DNA of 64,000 nucleotides from Scleromitrula shiraiana. Taxonomy: Eukaryota; Ascomycota; Leotiomycetes; Helotiales; Sclerotiniaceae. Positions 47,493-60,841 of this stretch are shown here, one piece after another (within the stretch, counting starts at the first letter, position 1; every line of letters begins with the position of its first letter). The DNA is taken from assembly GCA_028455995.1 (NCBI GenBank), contig JABELC010000015.1:516554-580553 (forward strand), given 5' to 3'. The notes beneath the pieces were generated by a model that was given only the letters and a program-made list of their open reading frames with translations, ran no database searches and was not told the origin of the DNA. A program made the position numbers and the translations under genes.

Positions 47493-48616
47493 ATGGAATC
47501 CAAACTGAGACGAAGGGGATCCCCACCGACTGACACCATCGACTCCAATATTGACATATCCAACGACTCGACCCTGCTACAAAAAGCAAAGACGCGAGTA
47601 CTTCTTCTTTTTGAGGAACTACCAGAATGGCAAAAAGATAATGAGAATATCCACTCCGGCTGGCGACCCGAAACAAACTCCTACCTCGCCTGCCTCAAAA
47701 GCACAACATACATGCACAACGAATCCCTCAATATCTACACGCACCTCCTCGCCGCTCTCTGGATGATATTTCTAGGAACATGGTGGAGCTCCCACGCGCA
47801 GAAGTTCTATCCAGCCATGAATTCCGACGACGACGTTGTGTTTTTCTTGTTCTTTCTGGGTGGATCGATCTGTTTTTTTCTGTCGACGGTTTATCATGTT
47901 TTTGCTAATCATAGCCATGCTACGCATGTTTTTTGCTTGAAGTTGGATTTTTTGGGTATTCTGGTTGTCACGGCGGGGTGTTTTCCGCCGGGGCTTTGGT
48001 ATAGTTTTCCTTGTGTTGGGCGGGATGTGAAAGTTATGTGGATTATGGTGAGTATTGTTGTCATTATTATCGTTACCTTTCTCCTCTTCCATTATAGATG
48101 GCGGCTGGAACTGGATTATTGAGCAAGTTAGTTGATCAATCCATACAGGTTGATCTTATCGCCCAATTTTGCGCTGCTCTACTTGCTCTTTTTTCGAAGT
48201 CTTTTCGAGCTCCTAAGATGCAAGCACTCCGTGGATTTGTCTTTTCGGTCATGGCATCTTCCGCATTTTATCCAATCATTATAAAGATTCTTCAAGTCGG
48301 TTGGTCGAGGGCCAATGCTGAGTATGGTGCTTCTTTATACTTATTGACTATCTGTATATATTTATGCTCTGTGATGATTTATGCGGTAAGAATATTTTCC
48401 TCTGAATTAGAGACTGACCTGAAGTTTTGCTGACATCGACCACGTGCATAGCTGCGAGTAACAGAGGTTTGGAAACCTGGATCTTTTGATATCTGGGGTC
48501 ATTCACATCAAATATTTCACGTGGGTATGGCTATTGGGCTTACAGTACATTTTCTAGCTTTCTTCAAGGCTGTTGATCAATTCCATGGTGTGAAGAATGG
48601 TCAATGTCCTGATTAG
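47493..48616 (+). CDS. PAQR/Izh-type seven-TM membrane protein (hemolysin III/adiponectin-receptor family)
   Basis: Exons are 47493-48047, about 48149-48385 and 48452-48616, giving about 318 residues; introns are 101 and 66 nt. The PAQR core is intact. There is a cytosolic N-terminal half, then WRPETNSYLACLKSTTY and the first helix. STVYHVFANHS holds His135, LDFLGI holds Asp152, and HSHQIFH in the last exon holds His283 and His287; these are the family's metal site. Fungal Izh proteins affect zinc and lipid or sterol homeostasis, and some relatives are ceramidases. An alternative acceptor at 48097 lies in the same frame and would insert 17 residues; I prefer 48148 because it keeps the helix uninterrupted. 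It is divergent from apsB. Confidence 0.87.
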
Positions 48617-50200
48617 GGGATTTAATTGAAGAGAAGGACAGTAAATATTAATATTAATGTTAATGTTAACTTAACTGCTGAACTGATTTGGTGTTATGTT
48701 GGTTGTGCTGATTTGATTGTGTTGTTCTTGCACTCACTCTTGGTAGCCACGACAATGTACTAGCGGCCGCATAGAGATCGGAACTTCGGGATTGTTTGAT
48801 AGTAGCCCGTTATCTAAGTGATCAGTTTCCAACTTCGGATCTCGAATAATGCCAATGCATGCTGGTGATGGCTTACTCGTGATGGCTTACTGGTGATCAT
48901 GAGTTGAGCACATGAGATGATAGAATACCAAGAGACAAGGGAAGGAGAAAAATATCCTTTAATGTCTACTCTACTTTCTAGAACTACATCTCTTCTTTAA
49001 TTGTTAACCCTCACAACTAATATACTATATATTCCATGGTTCAATAATCATAATTATAACCAACATCAAATTGTATAATGTAATCAATTGCATCGATTAC
49101 ACGTGATTTTACGAAGTCCAGATCAAATCTCTTATCATTTACCTTCCGTACATAGGATTCTCTTAATAATACCACCATGCAAAAGTTCAATTCACATACC
49201 ATTTATATACTGGTACCAGTACCGGTATTTAACTGTAACAAAAAGTCACGATGATCAAGAATAAATCCTCTTACCACCTTTATATCATCCCTTTATATTA
49301 TCCTTTTATATCATTTCCCTATAACTTCAAAGGATATCTAGAAGAACAATAAGAAAAAGACAAACAAGAAAGGAATCTAAAAAAAATCCTTTCTTTCAAA
49401 ATCTCTTACAAATAATTTTCTCATTGGATAAAATTCTAATCTATCTATTTTAATTGATTTATCATGGGATACCTTCCACTTCATGGTCTACCTCAACATC
49501 TCGTGTATTTTATCACTTAGGGGAAACAGTGGGAAATCAACTTCCTTTAAGTGTTAGAATCATCGCGACAACCTGCGTTTAGGGGTCAAAAGAGTCAACA
49601 AGTGTCAACAATGAGGTAAAAAATGTAAGAAGAAGGTCCGTAAGCTAACAATCCTTTTATCCACCATTACTTTATGATTATTGGCAAAATTTTGTTTCAG
49701 TTCTTCTACTTCTTCTACTACAAATAAGAAGATATTTCCCTTCCCTTCTTTTTGTTCTTCTCTTTTTTTTCCCTCTTCTTTTTTCTTTACTTTTCTATCT
49801 TTGAATCAAATCTGAATATAAACTTCATATCTTACTTCCTCGGTCATTGCTCGTTGATCCAAGAGAAAACAAATCATCAAGACTTCAGAAACTCAACATC
49901 TCTCTCACTACATACTACATACAACATCACGCTTCTACATTCACTTTGAAGTACTAATCCAATCACTCTAATCATATTGATCTACCTACCATCTTATATT
50001 ATACCTCTATCTGTCTCCAAATAACCCCTCCCCCCCCACCCACTAACACCCCGCCATCAACAACTTACCGGAATCAAACCCACATACCATACTATCGATA
50101 TCTTAAATCCCTAGCATATCTTTATCGATACAAAAACTGCCCTGAAATTTCGATAACATAAACCTCATATCAAAACTTCACCACATTCAAAATCGCAAAT
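48617..50200. other. Intergenic
   Basis: No supported gene in 1.6 kb. The first 300 bases are the 3' flank of the PAQR gene; the last 450 are a C/T- and CA-rich leader of the arginase gene. A short frame at 49752-49949 is not supported. Confidence 0.5.
50122..50156. promoter_or_regulatory. GATA motifs upstream of arginase
   Basis: TTATCG at 50122 (GATA core on the minus strand) and CGATAA at 50151 fit the HGATAR consensus bound by AreA-type nitrogen regulators. Arginase genes in fungi are nitrogen-regulated, so the sites are plausible. They are short and common by chance. Confidence 0.3.
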
Positions 50201-51331
50201 ATGACTACCACATCAATGATTAAACCAAAGTTCTTATCAAAACCTGATCAACTTGGTGTTGTCGCTGTTGGATTCTCTGGTGGACAAGTAAGTGATTCTT
50301 CTTTTGAAACATCAAATAAAATACCTGAACTAACCAGATAATTAAAAAGTGTAAACCAGGAGTTGATGCAGCACCTTCTGCACTCATTAAAAATGGTCTT
50401 CTTACTCAACTTTCAGAGGAATTAGGTTATGACCTTTATCATGATGATACAGTTCATTCTTACAAAGAACTTATGCCAGCCGATGATCCGCCATACAGAA
50501 ACATGAAGAATCCTCTTGCCGTATCTGCCGTTAATCAAAAACTATCAGAACAAGTTTACAATCATGCCAAAGAAGGTAGATGTGTTTTGACACTCGGTGG
50601 TGATCATTCAATTGCCATCGGATCTGTTTCCGGAACCGCCAAAGCTATTCGTGAACGTTTGAATGGTAGAGAAATGGCATTGATCTGGGTTGATGCACAC
50701 GCAGATATCAATACACCCGAAACCAGCGACAGTGGTAATATCCATGGTATGCCAGTTGCATTTTTGGCTGGATTGGCCAAAGAAGAAAGAAAGGATATCT
50801 TTGGATGGTTGACAGAAGAACATATGGTCAATGTAACCAAGATTGTTTATATTGGATTGAGAGATGTGGATAGAGGAGAGAAATTGATCTTGAGAGAGAA
50901 TGGAATTAAAGCATTCAGTATGCATGACATTGACAGGTTTGTGCTCCATTACACCATCCTACATCCTTCGTATATCCTTTGTACAACCTTATACTAACAT
51001 TCCCCTCCGCCGCAGACACGGAATCGGCAGAGTTATGGAAATGGCACTCGGCCATATTGGAAACGATACACCAATCCACCTCTCATTCGACGTAGACGGT
51101 CTCGATCCACTATGGGCCCCATCAACCGGTACACCAGTCCGAGGTGGATTGACACTCAGAGAGGGTGATTATATCTGCGAATGCGTACACGAAACTGGTT
51201 CTCTCGTCGCGATTGATCTGGTCGAGGTTAATCCTACGCTGGAACCGGGTATTAATGATATTGGGGCGCATGAAACTGTTAGGGCTGGTTGCTCCTTGGT
51301 TAGATGTGCTTTGGGTGAGAGTTTACTTTGA
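50201..51331 (+). CDS. Arginase
   Basis: Exons are 50201-50287, 50350-50936 and 51016-51331, with 62- and 79-nt introns, giving 329 residues. It hydrolyses L-arginine to ornithine and urea in arginine catabolism. The Mn2+ ligands are intact: His115 in GGDHS, Asp144, His146 and Asp148 in WVDAHADINTPE, and Asp250 and Asp252 in SFDVDGLDP. Length and the C-terminal end (CSLVRCALGESLL) match the fungal family. The first acceptor is AAAAAG at 50349, not the later CCAG, because only it joins GGQ to CKPGVDAAP in frame. No peroxisome or mitochondrial signal is evident, so cytosolic localisation is expected. GATA-type sites upstream are compatible with nitrogen control. Confidence 0.96.
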
Positions 51332-53005
51332 GAAAGTTTACTCTGAGAGATTAAGTGGATAGATTTCTAGGGTTTTGGTTTTCCTTTTTTTTCTGGACTT
51401 GCTTTTGGGATATTGGTGCATATACCCATTATAAACCGAATCGGACCTGTACCTTTGTACCTTTGTACCTTTCAGATCAGATCAAGAATGGAGAGGTAGA
51501 ATTAGTTTTTTTGGGCGCGTCGGTGGGTGGTAAGACTGATTGATGATATTTCGATTCTGGAATATGAATAGAAGAATAGATATTTATTAAGAAAGCGTTG
51601 ATTATATGAATACACACATCGTAAGAAGTATATTCGAGAATCGTGATCTTCAAAGAAGCAATCATGGATCAAAATATTCCATATCATCATCGTCATAACT
51701 TCCATTTTCTAAAAATAATTAAATTCCCCGAGACATTCTACGTAGATGAATTGTTCTGTTTTGTCATACCAGCCCCCCGACCGAGTCCCAGCCATCCCAT
51801 ATACAATGCATACTAGAAGCGCCTAACTATATAACTAATTATTCACACCGCAAAGGTGTGATAAAAAAACTTATGGGGGTATCTGTTAGTTTTCGCATAG
51901 ATTTTCTCTATCGTTCTGCTCTTCTATCCTTCATATATCTTTCAGTACAGTGAGAGGAAAATTGATACTTAAATTTTATATCTCATTATTCGATAACTGG
52001 GAATTGAGAGTTGAGATTTACTTTGATATCTTATCTGATCTTCAGGTACCTCAGTGCTGTACCTGTACCTGAGAGGAACTGATCTGCACGTTCCATCTCT
52101 CCCCAGCTTATTTATTTATTATTTATTTACTCACCTCGAGCCTCGAGGCCCAAAGGCTCGGTCGCTCAATCCCATCCCATCTGTACCCATCCAATCCCAT
52201 CTACATCCTCCATACCTTACCAGACCGACTCCAATCCCCATCGCATACCCATATCTATTCATCCAGCGTTACAGGGGAGTAATTCCATCCCATCCCATCT
52301 CATACCGACCGATCGAACAACACAGCAGCATATAACATCACGCATAAAAGAACAAGACATACATATACCCGAGTACGGAACGTGGACGAGTGGATTCCAT
52401 TACTTGGTTGTTTATTTATTTGGGTTATTAGGCTCTCTCTATCCTTCTTTCGTTTTTCAAAAAGAAGAAGAAGAAGAAGAAGTTCTGCGGGAGATTTATA
52501 TAGGTGGTTGGGATTTTATAAGTTGTATTTTTAATTTGGACTTGTATTTGACTTGGACTGGATTTGAACTTGGACTGGGTTCGAACTGGATTTGAGGTTT
52601 ATGCGCGAGCTAAGGAGTGGATTGATGCAAATTGATACAAATACTACGAAGATAGAATAAGAGGAGAGAATAGAAGACAACGATTCCGAGCACGAGCTCA
52701 GAGTGAGGATTCTATTTCTTCTTGAGGTTTTGGGAGTATATCACTGAAGGGAAGGGCTGTTGAGACGCGCGCATTCACTGTGAGAGAGGGATATCATCGG
52801 TGCGGGAAAAAGCTGGAGGGTATATAATTACTTCAATTGGACTCGACATTTGCGCTCTTCTTCTCGACTTGACTCGACTCGATTTCGATATAAGAAATAA
52901 ACGCTCTTTAATTCGCGGATTGGAATTCGAAGAACCTCTTTCCATCCATCCTCAACTACTCACCAACTTCTTTCCTTCCCCCAAATAACGCTATAAGCCC
53001 CCAAA
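51332..53005. other. Intergenic
   Basis: No supported gene. Repeated GTACCTTT units lie near 51450-51472, and a GGTACCTCAG/TGTACCTGTACCTGAG dyad near 52045-52070. C-rich ATCCC repeats lie near 52170-52300, and an AAG run at about 52459-52482. The last 150 bases look like a C-rich leader for the next gene. Confidence 0.5.
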
Positions 53006-53566
53006 ATGGTCTCCACAATCTCCTCCTCCTCACCCACCATCCTCCTCTCCCGCGTCCGCACCAAATACCGCTGGCCCCCCCTCCAACTAAACCTCTGGAT
53101 CCTCCTAATGCTGATCGCCTCCTCTACCATCCTCGGCATATCCGCCTACTTCCTCACCGTGCAAACCCAACTCCAACTCGGCATCCCCTGGTACTTCCCC
53201 TACTGGATAACCGTCGCCTCCCTCTCCGTCGCCTTCATCCTCATCATGCTGTACCTTATCGCGCAGCGCCAGCTGCTTCCCGGAATCGTCATCATGGGCT
53301 CTTTTATACTGTTTGTGCTGTGGATGGTGGGGCTGATTGTGATAAGTGTGCAGCTTTGGGGGCCGGCGGGGAATGTGAATTCGAATTGTAATATTTATGT
53401 TACGGGAAATGAGCAGAAGGGGGCGAGTGAGAACACGTTGGCTTGGTTGGAGCAGAGGGGGATTTGTCAGAGTTGGGTGGCGGCTTGGGCGTTTGAGTTG
53501 ATTGGGGTGATTTTTTTGTTGTGGATGATTATTATGGGTTATCAGGTTTATAGGATGGATGATTAG
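53006..53566 (+). CDS. Four-TM membrane protein (MARVEL-like), unknown function
   Basis: A single exon, 186 residues. Four predicted membrane spans lie at about 29-51, 66-87, 91-116 and 157-182. A longer loop between TM3 and TM4 carries two cysteines (Cys128 and Cys154) that could pair outside the membrane. This topology is like the MARVEL/tetraspan proteins common in fungal plasma-membrane domains, but the sequence has no decisive motif. It starts MVSTISSSSP; there is no cleavable signal peptide. The coding strand switches abruptly from C-rich (about 53010-53230) to G-rich (about 53300-53566). Confidence 0.75.
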   Translation: MVSTISSSSPTILLSRVRTKYRWPPLQLNLWILLMLIASSTILGISAYFLTVQTQLQLGIPWYFPYWITVASLSVAFILIMLYLIAQRQLLPGIVIMGSFILFVLWMVGLIVISVQLWGPAGNVNSNCNIYVTGNEQKGASENTLAWLEQRGICQSWVAAWAFELIGVIFLLWMIIMGYQVYRMDD

Positions 53567-55111
53567 AGATTTGGGGGTTGGAGGTCGGTTGATTGAGGGT
53601 TATTTAGGATGTTTTTTGGGATCAGAAGAGAGGTGGAGAGATTTATATGGGAACAAATAGATAGGAAGATAGGATACTATATATGGGTTACGAATCTATG
53701 GAATTAAGCCGCAAACAGGAGGGAATTGGTATTAGTTGGCTGGCGGGGTCGATGAAATAGGGTCGGATATATGATAACAATCTATCACGCAGCAAAATGC
53801 AACAAAAATATCAACACGAAGTATGAGAGATGAAAGGAGCGTTGCATGTAAGTATAACATTATATAGGCGTTAGTTAAGAGATGGATATCAATGAAAATA
53901 GGAAATGTGTATATTTTATGATCTCATATCACATTATCAAGCTGCTTTCATCCCATCTACTAAACCGAGTCAAATTATATAAATGATGTCTGTGTTGATT
54001 AAGGTGTATATGATGGGTTGGCATACGTCGCGACTTACTACTACTTATGACGGAAATGGAATGCTCGAAACATATGAGGATAATGGTCTTAGTGAAATGA
54101 TCAAAGAGGCACAGGTGAAAGTGGAAGTGGAAGTGGATGGGTGTTTGTTTACGCATGCATGGATGAAGAGAATCATAAGGAACGAGTGGAAATATCTTGA
54201 TGGGTAGGTAGGTAGGTAGGTAGGTATGTTATTCCGCTCTATTCACACGCTCACTCTGCATAGTTGCTCTCCGAGATTAATTTTCATAATTTCAATCTCT
54301 CTGAATTAGAACTAACTGAACAAAAAGAATTTGGAGTAGTCCGTCCATTGCGTCAAACTTTCGAGTTAACTTGTGTTTAATCGATACTTGACACATTTAT
54401 TGGTGCCGAAAAACAATAGTGGTTGGTTGTGCTTTGAGATATAGATTGATATGTTTGTTTTGAATGGGAATTGTTAGGGCGAGGTGAGGTGAGGGGCGAA
54501 ATCTGAGTGATGAGTTTCGTGATGATGGATAAGTATGAGCATGAGATGGGGGGGGGGGGGGGTGATAGAGGGGGGGGAGGAGAGAATTAGTGCGTGATGG
54601 ATGGATTAGTCTTATAGTACGTTTCTACCTTTGTAGGACTAGACTCGAGCCAATGATATCAAGGTTATCTGATATATCCCTAATTGGTCACTCGAAGTAG
54701 GAAGACATATCACTCATTCGTCGCCTATACTCAACATTATGAGGTTGATTCGCAATGTAGTCTTGTATGATATGAGAAGATAAGAAAAATCCATCGATTA
54801 CTTTGATTGGTCTGCTCTAACCACATAGTGATGTTCCCTTTCAATCCATCCATCCGTAATCCGCCATCCATCCCATCCCATTCCAGGCCCTAAAATATAA
54901 GAAATCAAACCACCTCCCATCCATCTCCCATAAATATCCACACATCAAAAATATCTAGTTACTCCACTTAGGATCGACTTTGTTACTATTGTATCAAAAT
55001 CATTAGCAATATCCTTTCCCCCTTCTCAATTCCCCTTCAATATCCACCTCCAATCCTCCTCCCACCCCCTTTACAAACTCCAATACCAACTTCAATCCCC
55101 ATACAACAATG
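53567..55111. other. Intergenic
   Basis: No supported gene. It has a TAGG run at about 54205-54223, a G14-type homopolymer near 54547-54561, and ATCC/C-rich sequence at about 54846-55100. Confidence 0.5.
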
Positions 55112-55719
55112 CTAGTAAGGGAATAGAACATACCCAGTCTGCTTCTCATAAAATCCTCTCACGCCGTCGGTAATTTTCTCGTTGGTGTTGGCGTTCATTT
55201 GGTGACCTGTTTTTTTCTCGATGAAATTGAGGGCTAAGTTAGGAAAAGATTGTGTTAGCTTTTTTGTTTGTTTTGTGGTGGGTGTGAAAAAGGGAGGTGG
55301 TGGTGAGTGGTGATGGATGATAGGGGTGATGTTGATGGACGGGACAGGGGCGAGGAGGAATTGGATAAGATAGAAGTGAAGATATATCTAGGACATGGAG
55401 TCGTGACTTGAGACGTAAGAAGAGAGTGTAGGCAAGTAGACTAGATGGATAGCCGAAGAAGCATCTAACGATCCATCCATCATACACTCTCCTCCTTGCC
55501 CCCCTTTACCTCCCCACCACCCACCCACCCCATCTCACAAAAAAATAATAACAAACCTTTATCACCATAATCCTGCCCCTGCTGCGTATTACCAGCTCCC
55601 GCACCCCCGACAGCAGCACCACCTGTACCACTCGTACCAGTTGGCGAGGTATTCGCTGGAGAGGTATTTGAGCCTGATCCTGAGGACATGGCGTTTTTTG
55701 CTTGTTTTAGGAAATCCAT
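55112..55719 (-). CDS. Small two-exon protein (about 94 aa) with Gly/Ser-rich linker
   Basis: Exon 1 is 55557-55719 and exon 2 is 55112-55233, with an unusually long 323-nt intron (GTTTGT...CTTAG). It starts MDFLKQAKNAMSSG, followed by a Ser/Gly/Thr/Ala linker, then QDYGDK joined to ALNFIEKKTG and NEKITDGVRGFYEKQTG. That arrangement, an amphipathic N-terminal helix followed by a YGDK-FIEKKTG-ITDG-YEK block, is typical of a widespread small fungal protein family of unknown function. The end is uncertain. The frame reaches TAG at 55112 after eight further codons, but a GTATGT sits right after the last conserved residue, so another exon could follow. Confidence 0.6.
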
Positions 55720-58700
55720 TTTTATTTTATTTTATTTTCTTTCCTTTACTTTCGAAATAGAGATTCGGTTTGATTTATTGAGTAGGTTGGTAAGTTGAGT
55801 TGTGGTGAGTGTGTTTGCTGTGTTTGTTTGTTTGTTTGTTTATTAAAAGCTCAAGAAGTAAGAAAGAACGAACGAACGAACGAAGGAAACGAACCTCTTT
55901 ATACCCACAAGTGCATTCATTCATCCATTACCCCTCCTTCTTTCAAACTTTAACTTAAACTCAAATCGACACCAGTATCCAAGTGTCAAGCCGCATCCGT
56001 TCCAAATTCAAGTTTAAGTTTAGTTCATTCATTTAGTTCAACTCGGCTGAATTTCCTCACTCACTTGCCCACCCGACTGCCCCTTACGTAGCTCCCGCAA
56101 CGTATCTAGTAGGCTAGAGTAGCGAAGAAGCTAAAATACTTGGTATTTTTTGAAAAACTTAATTACCATTCAGCTACGGATGTTATTGCTTTCAAAACTC
56201 CAATCACCAAAAACGTAAATTATTACGGGTCCATCGAAGAATCGCATAATTTGATTGGATAAATAGATTGGCGCATGCGATGATGTACGCCAAGACTCAG
56301 GGTCGTATCGTGGGTAAAATCCGGGGTGGGTGGGCAAAATCCGGATTTTGGGGGTTTTGTTTGCGGAGGTACGAGTGGCTTGTCGTGGTGATGGAATATT
56401 ATGTGAGGTGTTCATGGGATTGATTATTCAAGGTTAGAAATGATTGATTATTTGCATGTATGCGTTTACGTACATTCCAGAGTTGGTTTTGAGGGATGTT
56501 TATTCAAGCTTTGTGGAGTAGGACATCAAGCCAAGAAATAGGAATAGGAAGCAGGAAAATATATTATTTTGGAAGAATGCAGGAAATTGATAGATTGATT
56601 TTTTTTTGGCTCACAATGTTCTCGAGTATTGTAGATTAGTTAGTAATTTCTTGAATAATGTAGATGTACCTATGTACTTGGTCTCACCTACTCCGTACTC
56701 CGTACATTCATCGTTGCACATAAATACTACACTCGGAGGAGTATTTAATCAATTGAATTAGATTGAGGATTCAGATGATCGGCTTTGACGTTGAATTCGT
56801 ATCATATATACTTTGTACAATTGCTCACATAATCACACGTTTTATGTGAAGAAAGAGGGATAGAGAGGTTAGCTCACCTATGAACCTCTGAAATTATCAT
56901 CTAAGAAGAAAAATGAAAGTCAAGAATCCCAGCGATTTCCCTGACGATGGGAGCAAGTTACGATAGAAACATGTTCAACTTCCTATCTTATTCCTTTGCC
57001 TTATTGTCCTTATCTCAATCGTGGATACCGTCGACACGAATTAGTTCTATTTTCTTTTCGATCTTACGGTTCATCAGAACGGTATGATACTTATCAGATA
57101 TTCTGTCCTGCTACTCAGACAGGTAGGTATGATTCCCAATAATGCATTTGACATCAAACATGTACCATCAACTTGCCTAGGTATACATAAAAGATAAGTA
57201 CCGGTATAGAGGTACCACCAATTATCCACACAACTCCAACCTCACACCACAAACTAAAACTAGAAACAAAACATACAAACTCGTCCTAAGTCTCGGATCT
57301 AGGTACAATGCAAAAACACATATCTATAAATAAATACACCCCCGGGACACCACACCACACCATAAGTAAGATCATGACGGACAAGAAATTTTCCGTTCTG
57401 CTCAAATCAGTGCGCAAAGTTCGCCTGTCTCATTAAGAAAAAAAGAAGCAAAAAAAGGAAAGAAAAGGCAGTGTATACTGCAAGTAGATGAGATGAAATG
57501 GTAGTTTTATTTTTTATAGATGTATGGTGAGAATATCGGAATTTGGCTTTTTCAGATGTGGTGGGGTGGGGAATTTTTCATCCGGTAGATACTTAGGTAT
57601 GGAGTTTCCATGTTTAGATTTGGGTTTGTAGAGATGATCTGGATACGTGGTGATTGGGGAGAAGGAAGGGAAATGGGTGGATGATCTGATCTGATTTGAT
57701 GTGATCTGATTCAAAGGTTGAGATTACTTTCTTGACCGAGGGTTGTACGGAATGGAATGAATGAGATGCGGGTAGTGTGGTTATATTGAATTTGAAGACA
57801 TCAATCCATTTTTTTTTACCAAAGTAAACATAATAGATAATCAAATGAATAAAAGGGTGTATTCCCAATAAATTGGCAGTCCATCTCATCTGGAAAATCC
57901 AAAGAAAAAAAAGTATAACTTGGCTCATGGCCTTCATGATTCCTAAGTTCTAGATGAGCACCACTCTACTTGACATGATGCTTGATTTTATGGTGCGACA
58001 GTTGGGAAAAAGCTTGATACTGTCTGATACTAGCCGGCTACTATCCAATGATTTGAAACATTTGGTCTGTAAGTGTTCGGATACTTTTTTTTGTAAATTG
58101 TGGATGGTAAAATATAATTAATTGTATGTACAAGTGTAACAAAAAAATGTGCAATTGATCGGTGGGAAGGCTAATGTTCAGATTCGATGATATGAAGGCA
58201 TGGTGGTTGAAACTGTAGAAATCAACAAATAATATTCAAAGCGGAAAGGGAAATGAAGGGGAGTGGAGGCAGTGGTAACGGTAACGTGAGTGACGCAAGA
58301 TGAGCGAGTCGTCGTCAGTGTTCAGTGTTCAGTGTTCATGTCAAGCGCTTAAGGTTGACTGATATATTTATTGTTGGTGGGGTTTTGATATTTTGAAACA
58401 ATACTCGAGTAGAGAAGAAAGGAATATGAAGATCAATACCATAATCCTCTCCAGATGCTGTTTATAAAATCAATCACCAATATTACAAGACGCCAAAAAC
58501 AAACAAAATTCCATCCGTCGTTGATGAAAAATTCCTTCCTTAGATGGTGTGGTGTAGATGGTGTGGTGTACCTGCATAAATACAACCCAACGTTCCATCG
58601 CATATAGAGAAAAAAATTAAATGTAACCGTATAGGGCATTCGCCCAGCAATTATAGTTGGTTAAGCCCTAGAATGATCTTCATAGCGTGTCTGTCTGTTC

Positions 58701-60841
58701 TTGGCAAAGCCCTATACCGAATGCCGAAGTTCTGAAAGCCTCAAAAACGCCATTAAGCAAGCCTCTTTTTGTTTGTTTGAACGTCACGATTCTCGAGATG
58801 GTGGGATAAATGTAAATATACTACAGAATATGGAGCGGTAATTCACGGTGATTGTTTGGATGCATACACTCGAGGATAGTCAGAAGAGTGAAAGTATTGC
58901 ACCGCGTTACTGTGTCTGATTGATGATAAGATACCGGTATCTAACTGGAATGATCTTATTTGGTGAGGATGGGTAATGATCGCCCTTTTCATTCACTAAG
59001 CGCCAGCTAGCTTGGAGGTTTGAATATAGGAATAAATATAAATATAGATCAATAATATGGAACGAAGTGGGTATTGGATGAAGAGAGATGGATGGAGGAT
59101 TACGGAATAGAATTTATTAGTATGTATCCTTATTATCAGCTCCAACAAGATGTATTGTATGTATAACCGCGAGGATGAATTCGCAGAATGAGATTGTACC
59201 ACTCGCGGTACATAGCTCATACATACCCTCCTACATACCTTCTACATACCTCCTTAGTAGAATTAGAGTATCAGTATCGTAGCTGGAGGTAAAAAAAGGA
59301 GGAATACTGAGTACATAGAGATCTATAAATTAGATATTACACCAGTCATGCAACAGTTTCAATGGAGTTAGTTATTAGTTATTAGTTGTTCTAAGGGTTT
59401 TCATGAAGAAAGAAGAAAGAAGAAAGAAGAAAGAAGAAGAAATTCGGATGGTAAATTATCTCATCCGGCTTTACCCTTGCTGATACTTATTACCTTGCTG
59501 GGTTCGACGGCGACGCGCTTTGGATTTTTGTGTCTCCACTTCATACTTGAACTACGGTTTTGAGAGAGAGAGAGAGAGATGGATTATTGCCTTTCTTATC
59601 TTTCTTACCTTTCTTGCTTTTCTTTTCTTTCTATCTTCATTCCTTCAATCATATAATGTCATATAATGTCATATAATGTCATCTAATGTCATATAATGTC
59701 ATATCATATCATATCATATCATATCATATCATAACCCTCTCCTATTTTCAATCTGAAATCTTCTTATCCTATATAGCTAATAGGGTTTATCATCTTCTAA
59801 TCTTTTCCCTTCTTCTTTCCCCACTACTGTACAAAAATACAATACCTAGGTATGTATGTATGTATATCTTATTAATGTTTGATCCACAACGTATCACATA
59901 AATTTCCAAAGGTTAATTTATTAATTTAATGATATTCTAAGATATTTATTGATCCTAATCAATCAATCAATTCAATTCAAGTCATTTTTATTCTTTATAA
60001 TTATCATCGAGATCTCAAGTCATACATACCTCATATCGTCGTACAATTTTCATCTATCTGTACTGGTACACATTCATTTCTACTTATTACTTTCGGGATT
60101 CATATCAAACCTGACCTATCCTATCCTCTCCTCTTTCAATCACCATCATCACTTTCTTTATTTATATTGATGAATGAGAATAACGACATTTATATCGACG
60201 AAGTTTCATATATTTAAATCAATTAACGGCAAGAATTTATTTAATCTTCATATCAACAGATATAAAGTTTCAGGGTCTTTTTTATTTTTATCATTATTTT
60301 CTAGAAGAACAATTAAAGTTCTTGACTCGCCCAAAGGTCAAAACTCTCGGTCATATCCATCTACGCTATTCTCTAGGGCTGTCAATAATTATTCCACTCT
60401 AAATTCTTCATACCGATACTAAAAAAGAAAAAAGGGGTGCGGGAGTACCTGACTAAAATTTAAAAAGTCTAACGCCTTTGATATTTTGGTATGCACAATC
60501 TATCAAACTATCACCATCGTCCCCAATATTTTCAAATAGCGCAATTTTAATAATTTCCAAGCTTCATCTTCACATTTGACGAGGAAAGTTATACAGTACT
60601 ATCACAATTGTATACGAACTTTTTCAAATTATTAATTCTTTATACACGATAAATTGAAATTCATTCATTCATTTATTCATTCATTCATTCATTCATTCAT
60701 TGAATTTCAAGTCAACAATCATTTCCATCTGCGGAAAATCTTCAATCTTCATTCAATCTTTCGAATACTCTCCTTACTACCTCTTACCCTTACTTTTCAA
60801 ACTTGAAACTTCAAACTTTCTTTAATTCAACCTTTTAAACC
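55720..60841. other. Long gene-poor region
   Basis: I see no gene in 5.1 kb. Frames in it are short and without motifs. Simple repeats include CGAA near 55868-55884, a GAAGAAA array near 59404-59440, a decamer-to-pentamer array at 59651-59733, and ATTC units near 60660-60701. The final few hundred bases are AT-rich leader sequence for the GT90 gene. A lost or very small gene cannot be excluded. Confidence 0.45.
59651..59733. repeat. Decamer then pentamer tandem array
   Basis: Five units of ATATAATGTC (one with a single change) at 59651-59700 are followed directly by six ATATC units and a partial one. The pentamer could derive from the decamer by loss of AATGT. Confidence 0.9.

Noticed and set aside
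47772..48092. 106-codon minus-strand frame inside the PAQR gene
   Set aside because: Antisense shadow of membrane-helix codons.
58620..58750. Possible structured RNA (GGTTAAGCCCTA and similar near 58660)
   Set aside because: I tried tRNA and 5S rRNA patterns and saw no A/B boxes, acceptor stem or 5S core; nothing supports an RNA gene.
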